Shown here piece by piece: positions 36,072-43,737 of a stretch of DNA of 49,438 nucleotides (its first letter is position 1; every line of letters begins with the position of its first letter). This DNA is from Bacteroidales bacterium (lineage in GTDB: Bacteria; Bacteroidota; Bacteroidia; Bacteroidales; UBA932), in the NCBI GenBank assembly GCA_017626355.1, contig JAGAIY010000009.1, forward strand, positions 1 to 49,438. The letters run 5' to 3'. Position numbers and translations under genes: made by a program. The notes beneath the pieces are model-generated. The model had not been told where the DNA came from. It saw only the letters and a program-made list of their open reading frames with translations, and ran no database searches.

Positions 36072-37897
36072 AATGCCTGCATGTCGTTAAGTTTCTTGTA
36101 ATATCCGTCAAGAGCCAGGAGCTCCTCATGTCTGCCTCTTTCCACGATCTTTCCTTCGTGCAGCACGCAGATCATATCCGCATTCCTGATTGTAGACAGC
36201 CTGTGGGCGATGGCAATCGTGGTTCTTGTCGATGTGAGCCTGTCAAGGGCTTCCTGAACTATCTTTTCGGACTCGGTGTCGAGAGCTGATGTCGCTTCGT
36301 CGAGGATGAGGACAGGAGGATTCTTGAGGATGGCGCGGGCTATGCTGATTCTCTGTCTCTGGCCTCCCGACAGCTTGCTTCCGCGGTCTCCGATGTTGGT
36401 CATGTATCCTTCTTCCTTCTCCATGATGAAGTCATGTGCATTGGCGATCTTTGCTGCGGCGATAACTTCTTCCATGGTCGCATCTTCCACTCCGAAGGCT
36501 ATGTTGTTGAATATGGTGTCATTGAAAAGTATCGCCTCCTGATTCACGTTTCCTATCAGGCTCCTGAGGTCCTTGACCCTGAAGTTCCTGATGTCTGTGC
36601 CGTCGAGAGTGATGCATCCCTTCTGCACGTCATAGTAGCGTGGAATGAGATCCACAAGGGTGGACTTGCCTGAACCGGACTGGCCGACAAGGGCGACTGT
36701 CTTGCCCTTAGGTACTTCGAGGGAAATGTCATGCAGGATTTCCTTGCCTTCCTCATAGCTGAAGAAGACTCCCTTGAACTCAATCCTGTCGTTGAATCCT
36801 TTCAATGCGGCAGGGTTTTCCGGCTCCCTTATGTCGTTCTCCGCGTTCATGATCTTGTCGACCCTTTCCATCGAAGCGAGTCCCTTAGGGATGTTGTAGC
36901 TCGCCTTTGAAAATTCCTTGAGAGGGGCAAGCACGCTGTAGAGTATGGTCATGTAGAAAATGAAGGTGGATGCGTCGATTGGGGCGTGGTCGCTGAGTAT
37001 GAGTGTACCTCCGAACCAGAGCACGATCATGATCATGATGGAGCCGAGAAGTTCGCTTACAGGATGTGCTGACGCCTGACGTACCGCTACCTTTGCCGAA
37101 GCCCTCCTGTACTGGTCTGCAGTATTGAAGAACCTCTCCTTCATCTTGTCTTCCGCGATGAAGGCCTTGATCACTCTCAGGCCGCCGAGGGTCTCGTCGA
37201 GCTGTGCCATGGTGTCGCTCCATTTCTCCTGGGCTTCAAGTGATTTCCTCTTGAGCTTCTTTCCTATCGCGCTCATTCCCCATGCCATGGCCGGAACTAC
37301 GGTGACAGTGAAAAGGGTAAGTTCCCAGCTGAGATATATCAAGGCTGAAAAGTAGCAGATGATAAGGATAGGGTTCTTTATCAGCATGTCGAGAGAACTG
37401 ATTATCGAAACTTCTATCTCTGTCACGTCTCCGCTCATTCTCGCAATGATGTCTCCCTTCTTCTGCTTCGAGAAGAAACCCATCGGAAGGCTGAGGAGCT
37501 TGTTGTAGACCATTGTCCTGATATCCCTTACTATACCGGTCCTGAGAGGGACCATGACAGCCGAGGACGCGAAGTAGCAGCCTGTCTTCAGCACGGTCAT
37601 TCCTGCGAATATGAGACCCAGAAGCAGAAGGGCTGTGGATCCGCCGAACCTGTCTATCATCTGGCTTACGTAATAGTAGAAATTGTTCATCAGCTGCTCC
37701 TTGTCAGGAACTCCGTCCCATGGAATGAATTCATACACAGTTGAATCCATCTTGAACAGAATGTTCAGTATGGGTATGAGAAGGGCGAACGAGAAGATGT
37801 TGAATACGGCTGAAAAGAGGTTCAGGACCACCGAACCTGCAAGATATTTCCTATATGGGGCGGCAAAGCGCTTGAGTACTCTCCAGAATGCTTTCAT
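36068..37897 (-). CDS. ABC exporter, ATPase-permease fusion (MsbA-like)
   Basis: 609 residues forming a half transporter. Six transmembrane helices lie in residues ~15-330, beginning with YLAGSVVLNLFSAVFNIFSF. The nucleotide-binding domain follows, with Walker A GQSGSGKST (405-413), Q-loop VNQEAILFND, signature LSGGQRQR, Walker B PVLILDEATSALD and H-loop AHRLST. It is of the MsbA/lipid-multidrug exporter type; flipping lipid A core or another lipid-linked product is the best guess. It is first in a five-gene overlapping chain, with a -7 box 29 nt upstream. Confidence 0.9.
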   Translation of the reverse strand: MKAFWRVLKRFAAPYRKYLAGSVVLNLFSAVFNIFSFALLIPILNILFKMDSTVYEFIPWDGVPDKEQLMNNFYYYVSQMIDRFGGSTALLLLGLIFAGMTVLKTGCYFASSAVMVPLRTGIVRDIRTMVYNKLLSLPMGFFSKQKKGDIIARMSGDVTEIEVSIISSLDMLIKNPILIICYFSALIYLSWELTLFTVTVVPAMAWGMSAIGKKLKRKSLEAQEKWSDTMAQLDETLGGLRVIKAFIAEDKMKERFFNTADQYRRASAKVAVRQASAHPVSELLGSIMIMIVLWFGGTLILSDHAPIDASTFIFYMTILYSVLAPLKEFSKASYNIPKGLASMERVDKIMNAENDIREPENPAALKGFNDRIEFKGVFFSYEEGKEILHDISLEVPKGKTVALVGQSGSGKSTLVDLIPRYYDVQKGCITLDGTDIRNFRVKDLRSLIGNVNQEAILFNDTIFNNIAFGVEDATMEEVIAAAKIANAHDFIMEKEEGYMTNIGDRGSKLSGGQRQRISIARAILKNPPVLILDEATSALDTESEKIVQEALDRLTSTRTTIAIAHRLSTIRNADMICVLHEGKIVERGRHEELLALDGYYKKLNDMQAL

Positions 37898-37925
37898 TTC
37901 AAGGACTTAAAGTTGTCTTAATCTA

Positions 37926-37933
37926 CAAATATA
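37926..37933 (-). promoter_or_regulatory. -7 box of the 37897-30681 operon
   Basis: TATATTTG on the minus strand, in the 45-bp gap upstream of the ABC exporter. The -33 region is not recognisable. It could drive all five coupled genes. Confidence 0.6.
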
Positions 37934-37942
37934 ATGATTTTA

Positions 37943-38971
37943 TCAGATCATCCTGTCTATCCAGTGATATATCAGATGGATTCTTTTCTGAAGGACCGGA
38001 TAGTTCAGTGACGGAGCCTTGTCATATGTCTTGTTGTTGTTCATGGTTATGCCGGAAGTGAAGTATACGGCCGGAATCCCGTTGTCGACGAACACCTTCT
38101 GGTCTGACAGGCGGTAGAAGACTTTCGTGAAGTTCTCGCTTCCGTAATAGCTCAGGCCTATGTCCATATGGAGACTGTAGAATCTGTTCACATCTGTTAT
38201 GACATCCTGATGTTCAGGCTTCAGGGAATCGTTGCCAAGCATGATCACGAAGTCCTGTCTGCTGCTTATCGGGGACTTCGTGCTTCCGATCTGGTCTATG
38301 TTCACCATGAATTCGATCTTGTCCGAGGTTATCTTCCTGCCTGAAACAGGGTCTTTCAGCAGACCGTAATCAAGGAGCTTCCATAAGGCTTCGGAACCTG
38401 CCATGCTGTGTTCCTTGGCATCGAAGGCCACGAAGATGATGTTGCATCCGTAGGTCCTTCCGTCCTTCTTCATCAGAGCCATCATCTCCGCAAGACTGGT
38501 CATGGCCACGACTCCGGAGGCATTCGCATCCGCTCCAGGGTACATCTTTCCGTCCAGAATGCCTATGTGGTCGTAATGTGCTCCGATTATTATGTATCTG
38601 TCGCTTTTCTTCTTGTGGGAACCGGGCATCATGCCCATGATGTTATGTCCTATCAGGTCATTGCTGATCCAGACCCTTCTGGCATATGAACCGTCGAACT
38701 TGAGCAGGCCCGCATTCTCGAATTTCCTGTGGATCCAGAAAGCTGCTGACGCCCCTCCTGCCGTTCCTGTGCCTCGGCCCTGACAGAGGCTGTCGCTGAG
38801 GAAACTGATCTCTCTTTCCAGTCTTTCTTCGGTGATCAGATTCCTTGCCGGCTCATGCTCCCTTACCCATACATTCTGCGCTGACGCAGTCCCTGCACCG
38901 AGAAGAATGGCTATGACAGGGCAGATGGCTGTCTTTATGAATTTTTTTATGTTTTTTGTCCTTATGACCAT
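37943..38971 (-). CDS. Secreted M28-family protein, probable inactive peptidase
   Basis: 342 residues with a signal peptide ending near residue 31 (GTASA). The fold is clearly M28 (aminopeptidase Y/S type): IIIGAHYDHIG with His132 and Asp134, GADANASGV, FVAFDAKEHSMAGS and NIDQIGS (Asp226) all appear in order. However, the bridging-metal Asp of GA(D)DNASG is Ala149. The general-base Glu of the E-E pair is Lys186 (only the second, Glu187, remains). The C-terminal zinc His expected in the GIHxDYH region is Asn (GITMNNNK, Asn313). It may therefore bind peptides or glycans without cleaving them. It is divergent from the TPR gene and lies 45 bp upstream of the ABC exporter gene. Confidence 0.82.
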   Translation of the reverse strand: MVIRTKNIKKFIKTAICPVIAILLGAGTASAQNVWVREHEPARNLITEERLEREISFLSDSLCQGRGTGTAGGASAAFWIHRKFENAGLLKFDGSYARRVWISNDLIGHNIMGMMPGSHKKKSDRYIIIGAHYDHIGILDGKMYPGADANASGVVAMTSLAEMMALMKKDGRTYGCNIIFVAFDAKEHSMAGSEALWKLLDYGLLKDPVSGRKITSDKIEFMVNIDQIGSTKSPISSRQDFVIMLGNDSLKPEHQDVITDVNRFYSLHMDIGLSYYGSENFTKVFYRLSDQKVFVDNGIPAVYFTSGITMNNNKTYDKAPSLNYPVLQKRIHLIYHWIDRMI

Positions 38972-38981
38972 GGAAAATGTC

Positions 38982-39032
38982 TATATTTGTAACTTCGCAC
39001 GTTTTGGCGTGTCGAATAAACTGCCAAATTTA
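38982..39032. promoter_or_regulatory. Divergent -7 boxes between the M28-like and TPR genes
   Basis: TATATTTG on the plus strand (38982-38989), with a TTTG 23 nt upstream, points to the TPR gene at 39062. TAAATTTG on the minus strand (39025-39032) points to the M28-like gene at 38971. The two transcripts would overlap in their leaders. Confidence 0.55.
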
Positions 39033-39061
39033 ATAAAAAATAAGCAATTGCAGAAAAATAT

Positions 39062-40960
39062 ATGCATAAACTATTGAAGAATATCCTCGCCGTCTGTCTG
39101 CTCTTATGTGCAGGCATGCTCGAGCTTCATGCCCAGTACGACAAGGATGTCTTCTACATGCGTGGACGACGTGCCCTTGCTGACGGGAAATATGCTCAGG
39201 CCATAGAGAATTTCAACATACTCTCGCAGCTCGACACCACCGACCACTGGACCTTCTTCTTCAGGGGAATCGCTAAGTACAACCTCGGAGACCTCAGGGG
39301 AGCTAAGAAGGATTTCGACAGGTCGGTACGCATCAATCCGGTCTTCACTTCCGGTTACCATTACAGAGGCATCACTGAGAGCCGTTTCGGAAACTACGAT
39401 GCAGCCCTTGCCGACCTTCAGCATGCGATAGATCTGCGTCCCGGTGAAATAGGTCTTTATTTCAGCCGCGGAGTGACCTATTTCCTTTCCCGGCAGTTCG
39501 AGAATGCCGTGTCGGATTTCGACAGGTACATAAGGAAGGAACCGAAAGACCCTTCGGCCTTTCTGAACAGGGGAGCGAGCCATCTGTTCCTCGGTGATAC
39601 CCTCAAGGCTCTGAATGACTACAACAAGGCCATCAAGCTGGACCGCTTCGATCCCGAAGGCTATGTCAGAAGGGGCCGTGTATATGCCTCGCTCAAGGAT
39701 TATGACAAGGCCGTCGCGGATATGGACAGGGCTATCGAACTGGATACGGCAAATACATTCGCCTACTTCAACAGGGCGATAATGCATTATGAGCAGCAGC
39801 GTTACCATGAAGCTATGGACGACCTGAACCGTGTCCTGAAAGAGGAGCCGGGAAATGCTCTTACGCTTTATAACCGAGGACTGATCAGCGCCCAGCTCGG
39901 CGCATATGACGAGGCTCTGAACGATCTGGACAGAGTGCTGAACATCAATCCGGAAAATGTCCTGGCCTACTTCAACAGGGCTTCGGTCTTCATTGAAATG
40001 GGAATGTACGAGAACGCCCTTGAGGATTACGACAAGGCCATAGAACTGTATCCAGACTTTGCCAAGGCCTATATGAACAGGTCATATGTCAAGAACCTGA
40101 TGGGAGACTTCAAGGCTTCGAAGAAGGATTATGACACGGCGCAGCAGAAGGTCAGGGAGTATCGTGAGAGGAACAGGACGGATGTAGGATCGTTCGCGGA
40201 TACGACAAAGAAGTACAGCGCCCTTCTTTCACTTGATGCCGAATTTGCAAAGAAGGATTTCAACGACGAACTCCTGCAGCACAGGGATATAGACATAAGA
40301 CTCAGACCTCTGTACAAATTTACAGTCACAGGGGTGAAGGATGATACCAACTATGCCCTCGAGCACAAGTTCGAGAATCCTCTCATTGCAAGATTCAAGG
40401 CCGGGCTGCCTGTGGGTGCGGATGTCACGAACTCTGAAGTCCAGCTTTCTCCGGAGATGGCCGGAAAGCTTGAAGAGGCTGCATGGACGGGTACAGGGGA
40501 GCCTTCTGCAGAACAGTTCTTCCTGAGGGCCTTGAACGATTATGATGCGAAACAGTTCAACTCTTCGCTCGACTATTATGGCAAGGCTATCGAAGCGGCT
40601 CGACAGAAGGGGGATTTCTCCAGGTATTACGAAGCATTCTATCGCATGAACCGCGGCGTGCTTCGTGCCGAGATGATCGACTTCATCGCTTCGATCCAGA
40701 GCAATGTGCAGGTGCTTTCGATGGATGATACCGGAAATACGAGAGCGCGTGTGAAAGACCAGATAACAAGGCAGTATGACTATACGGACGCAATCGAAGA
40801 CCTCAAGGAGGCCTCTGAAATACTGAAGGATATACCGTATGTCTACTATAACCTCGGCAACCTGTACTGTCTGTCGGCCGAGCATATAAATTCGATAGAC
40901 AATTATACGAAGGCCATAGAGCTTTATCCTTATATGGGTGACGCCTATTTCAACAGATGA
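39062..40960 (+). CDS. Exported TPR protein, interrupted by in-frame TGA
   Basis: 632 residues up to the TGA at 40958. It has a signal peptide (MHKLLKNILAVCLLLCAGMLELHAQ) followed by about ten tetratricopeptide repeats in the first 330 residues (for example AFLNRGASHLFLGDTLKALNDYNKAIKLD, LAYFNRASVFIEMGMYENALEDYDKAIEL). A linker with FKFT-type strands comes next, then further TPRs after residue 475. The last visible words, YMGDAYFNR, stop one codon before the Gly expected in a TPR (YFNRG). The same frame continues after the TGA for 40 more codons that complete the repeat and end at 41083. The product is likely periplasmic or outer-membrane-associated. It may be a recent nonsense mutation, a sequence error or programmed readthrough. 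Confidence 0.85.
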   Translation: MHKLLKNILAVCLLLCAGMLELHAQYDKDVFYMRGRRALADGKYAQAIENFNILSQLDTTDHWTFFFRGIAKYNLGDLRGAKKDFDRSVRINPVFTSGYHYRGITESRFGNYDAALADLQHAIDLRPGEIGLYFSRGVTYFLSRQFENAVSDFDRYIRKEPKDPSAFLNRGASHLFLGDTLKALNDYNKAIKLDRFDPEGYVRRGRVYASLKDYDKAVADMDRAIELDTANTFAYFNRAIMHYEQQRYHEAMDDLNRVLKEEPGNALTLYNRGLISAQLGAYDEALNDLDRVLNINPENVLAYFNRASVFIEMGMYENALEDYDKAIELYPDFAKAYMNRSYVKNLMGDFKASKKDYDTAQQKVREYRERNRTDVGSFADTTKKYSALLSLDAEFAKKDFNDELLQHRDIDIRLRPLYKFTVTGVKDDTNYALEHKFENPLIARFKAGLPVGADVTNSEVQLSPEMAGKLEEAAWTGTGEPSAEQFFLRALNDYDAKQFNSSLDYYGKAIEAARQKGDFSRYYEAFYRMNRGVLRAEMIDFIASIQSNVQVLSMDDTGNTRARVKDQITRQYDYTDAIEDLKEASEILKDIPYVYYNLGNLYCLSAEHINSIDNYTKAIELYPYMGDAYFNR

Positions 40961-41083
40961 CTTGTCCTGATCTACCTGAAGGACAAGGAGAAGGGATGCA
41001 TAGACTTGTCGCGTGCCGGAGAGCTTGGAGTGCAGGATGCCTATGGCGTGATCAAAAAGTATTGTGAAGATGAAAACGAATAA
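40961..41083 (+). other. In-frame continuation of the TPR gene after the TGA
   Basis: Forty sense codons and a TAA follow the TGA in the same frame and read LVLIYLKDKEKGC, then IDLSRAGELGVQDAYGVIKKYC, which look like the end of a TPR/Sel1-like domain. CTTGTCCT (40961-40968) and AGGACAAG (40980-40987) form a perfect 8-bp inverted repeat starting at the base after the TGA. The HAD gene ATG (41070) overlaps the TAA region by 14 nt, as expected if the ribosome normally reaches 41083. Confidence 0.75.
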
Positions 41084-41735
41084 GAGAAAAGCTGTAATAT
41101 TTGATATGGGAGGTGTCCTTGTCGACCTTGACATGCAGGGTTGCAAGGATGCTTTCAAGAGGATTCTGGGCTATTCCAGAATAGATGAACTCCTCGATCC
41201 CTGCCATCAGAAAGGCATTATAGGTGATCTGGAAGGGGGAGTGCTTACTGAGGATGAATTCCGTCAGGCTGTTCTTTCTGAGTCGGCCGAGGGATGTGTG
41301 CCGGAAGATGTCGACAAGGCATTCTGGCATATACTTGAGGGCATAGCTCCTTATAAGGCGGAGCTTCTGGTGAAGATGAGCCAGTCATATGACCTTTATC
41401 TGCTGAGCAACAACAACGGCATCACCATGGTCAGGGCATACCAGCTTTTCGAAGAAGCGGGCGCTCCTCTCGACAAGGTGTTCAGGAAGTGTTTCCTTTC
41501 ATATCAGATGAAGGCTCTCAAGCCATCAGAGACCTTCTACAAGGCAGTTGTCGAACAGATCGGACTTCCTTCCGACATGCTGCTTTTCATAGATGATTCC
41601 ATGCCGAATGTGGAAGGTTCCATTGCTGCCGGTCTTCCTGCAGTACACTATATTCCCGGTTCCGATCTTTCAGCCTTGCTTGCAGAGGCTCTCGGGGATC
41701 CGTCTTTAAGGATGGAGGGGACAGCAGATGCTTAA
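41070..41735 (+). CDS. HAD family hydrolase (HAD-IA)
   Basis: 221 residues starting MKTNKRKAVIFDMGGV. The nucleophile Asp12 is in IFDMGG; the second Asp of a DxD motif is Gly, as usual in the YihX/epoxide-hydrolase N-domain group. Motif II is LLSNNN, motif III Lys is in KALKPSETFYKAV, and motif IV is FIDDS. It is probably a cytoplasmic phosphatase for small phosphorylated metabolites; the substrate is unknown. A GTG at 41064 could also start it, but ATG 41070 is likelier. It overlaps the end of the readthrough TPR frame and the MBL gene (8 nt), so three genes are probably cotranslated. Confidence 0.88.
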   Translation: MKTNKRKAVIFDMGGVLVDLDMQGCKDAFKRILGYSRIDELLDPCHQKGIIGDLEGGVLTEDEFRQAVLSESAEGCVPEDVDKAFWHILEGIAPYKAELLVKMSQSYDLYLLSNNNGITMVRAYQLFEEAGAPLDKVFRKCFLSYQMKALKPSETFYKAVVEQIGLPSDMLLFIDDSMPNVEGSIAAGLPAVHYIPGSDLSALLAEALGDPSLRMEGTADA

Positions 41736-42522
41736 GTTCATGAGCCTTTCCAGCGGGAGCTGCGGCAACTGTTATTATCTCGGTACAGAACATGGAGGCC
41801 TCATCATTGATGCAGGTGTAAGTCTGAGACGTCTCAAGAAAGCCCTTCAGGAGAACGGGCTTGATCTGACTTCCTTTTCCGCCGTTCTTGTGACCCATGA
41901 CCATCTTGACCATATACGTCATCTCGGTTCGTTCTGCAAGAAACTGTGCAAGCCAGTATATACCACAGCCGATATTCATCGTGCCCTTGCCCGCCATACA
42001 TTCACATCGTCCACCATCGGCCCATGCAGGAAGATCCTGGAGGAAGGAGTATGGACTGAGATCGCCGGCTTCAGGGTGAGGTATTTCGTCGTGCCCCACG
42101 ATGCGACACAGACTGTAGGATATGCCATAGAGGCTGAAGGCCGCAGGTTCGTGATAATGACGGACATAGGCCGCATGACGGATGAAGCGGTTGAGCTTGC
42201 CCGTGGGGCGGATACCGTAGTGGTGGAGTCCAATTACGACATGGATATGCTTATGTCCGGCCCCTATACATATGAGCTTAAGATGAGGATAGTCCAGGGC
42301 TGCGGTCATCTGAGCAATGACGAATGCGCTTCGGCTATAAGAAGATTCCATCATCCGGGCCTGCGCAACATTTTCCTTTGCCATCTGAGCGAAAACAACA
42401 ATACGGCCGATCTGGCGTACCGGAGTGCTGCTGAGGCTCTTGCCGCGAAAGGGGTAGGGCAGGGAGAAGTGGCGCTGAGATGTCTTCCGCGACAGTATCC
42501 GTCACAGATGTTCAATCTCTGA
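41728..42522 (+). CDS. MBL-fold metallo-hydrolase (YycJ/WalJ-like)
   Basis: 264 residues. The zinc-binding motif THDHLDH is at 56-62, followed by the other ligands in VVPHDA and in MTDIGRM, and the late His in FLCHLSENNNT. The N-terminus LSSGSCGNCYYLGTEHGGLIIDAG is typical of the YycJ/WalJ group, which are 5'-3' exonuclease-like enzymes linked to DNA repair and cell-wall signalling in Firmicutes. It is cytoplasmic. It overlaps the HAD gene by 8 nt and converges with the histidine kinase gene (9-nt gap). Confidence 0.9.
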   Translation: MLKFMSLSSGSCGNCYYLGTEHGGLIIDAGVSLRRLKKALQENGLDLTSFSAVLVTHDHLDHIRHLGSFCKKLCKPVYTTADIHRALARHTFTSSTIGPCRKILEEGVWTEIAGFRVRYFVVPHDATQTVGYAIEAEGRRFVIMTDIGRMTDEAVELARGADTVVVESNYDMDMLMSGPYTYELKMRIVQGCGHLSNDECASAIRRFHHPGLRNIFLCHLSENNNTADLAYRSAAEALAAKGVGQGEVALRCLPRQYPSQMFNL

Positions 42523-42531
42523 TAGAGGATT

Positions 42532-43737
42532 CTACCTGAATGTGAGCCTGAAGACAGTAAGGCTTTCGTTGCTTTGTACCAGGTTGAGGGAGCCGTTGTG
42601 CAGACGCATGATCTGCCTTGAAAGGCTGAGGCCTATTCCGGTTCCTTCCTGCTTGGTGGTGAAGAACGGAACGAAGATCTCTTCCTGACTTTCCTTGCTT
42701 ATCGGGCGTCCGTCGTTGCTGATGTTTATGATAACATGTTCGGACAGGTCTATCTCCGCAGATATCTCTATTTTTCTTGCCTCAGCCTGAATCGCATTCT
42801 TGACCAGGTTGATGAGGATCTGGGTTATCTGACCCTCGTCGGCATAAAGAAGGATGTCTTCCGATTTTTCCAGATATGTGCAGACTGCGCCGGTGATAAG
42901 GGCCTGCTCGCGTGTCAGGCTTATTACCCTTTCAGCAACCTCCCTGAAGTAGAAGGCTTTCTTGACAGGCGGAGCCACTCTCGTGAGGTTCCTGTATGAT
43001 TCCACGAACTTGATCAGTCCTCGTGACGACTGCGATATCGTGTCGAGACCGTCTCTGACCTCTTCCGAAACATCTTCAAAACCGAGAAGGGTTTCGCTGA
43101 GGGACGCGATAGGGGTGACCGTGTTCATGATTTCGTGGGTCAGCACTCTGATGAGCTTTGACCATGACTGCTGCTCGTTTTCCGCAATCTCGCTGCTTAT
43201 GTCGTTGAAGGCTATGACCTTGACTGCCGTTTTCCCGATAGTGGCCGACGAGGCTGTCATGGCTATGGTCATCTTGCCGCTTTCGTTGTAGTAGCTAGCT
43301 CTTTCTTCGTTGCCTTCCGTCACGGTCTGGAATGCGTTGTAGAGTGAATCGCTGACGGTGCGCAGCTGCCTGATGTGGCCGAAGGTGGCTATACCGAGCA
43401 GGGTGAGGGCAGTGTTGTTGCAGTATGTCACCCTGCCGTTGTGCTCGATTACAGCGACACCGGTCTTCACATGGTCGAGCATGAGACCGAAGTACTTCTC
43501 CTGTGCGGCGATTTCCTGCCTTTCCTTGTCGAATATGTTCTTGAGACGGTTCAGGGTCTTGTTGAAATGTCTGCCGAAGATGCGGCGCTCATCGAAACGG
43601 AAGTTCAGTTCCTTGTCCTCAAGGGCGTCGAGCATGTATGCGACTTTCTTCCTCATGCGTTTGGAAGTGGTCAATGCGGTGACTACGGCAGTCAGAACGG
43701 CTGTCGATCCTATTGCTGCTATGAGCGTCCATGTCAT
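42532..43737 (-). CDS. PAS-domain sensor histidine kinase
   Basis: 401 residues. One N-terminal membrane helix (about 5-23, with no large periplasmic sensor) is followed by a PAS domain (about 85-180, AVIEHNGRVTYCNNTAL), a HisKA-type helix with phospho-acceptor His201 in RVLTHEIMNTVTP and a HATPase domain with N-box NLVKNAIQAE, G1 ISNDGRP and G2 GTGIGLSLS. It resembles NtrB/HydH-type kinases that partner sigma-54 activators, which fits the upstream gene: its start overlaps the regulator's stop (ATGA). It senses cytoplasmic or membrane signals, but the ligand is unknown. Confidence 0.92.
   Translation of the reverse strand: MTWTLIAAIGSTAVLTAVVTALTTSKRMRKKVAYMLDALEDKELNFRFDERRIFGRHFNKTLNRLKNIFDKERQEIAAQEKYFGLMLDHVKTGVAVIEHNGRVTYCNNTALTLLGIATFGHIRQLRTVSDSLYNAFQTVTEGNEERASYYNESGKMTIAMTASSATIGKTAVKVIAFNDISSEIAENEQQSWSKLIRVLTHEIMNTVTPIASLSETLLGFEDVSEEVRDGLDTISQSSRGLIKFVESYRNLTRVAPPVKKAFYFREVAERVISLTREQALITGAVCTYLEKSEDILLYADEGQITQILINLVKNAIQAEARKIEISAEIDLSEHVIINISNDGRPISKESQEEIFVPFFTTKQEGTGIGLSLSRQIMRLHNGSLNLVQSNESLTVFRLTFR

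Noticed and set aside
40958-40960. Selenocysteine insertion at the in-frame TGA
   Set aside because: The position aligns with a Gly of the TPR motif, not a Cys, and the downstream hairpin is short without a recognisable bacterial SECIS loop. Readthrough or mutation is more likely.
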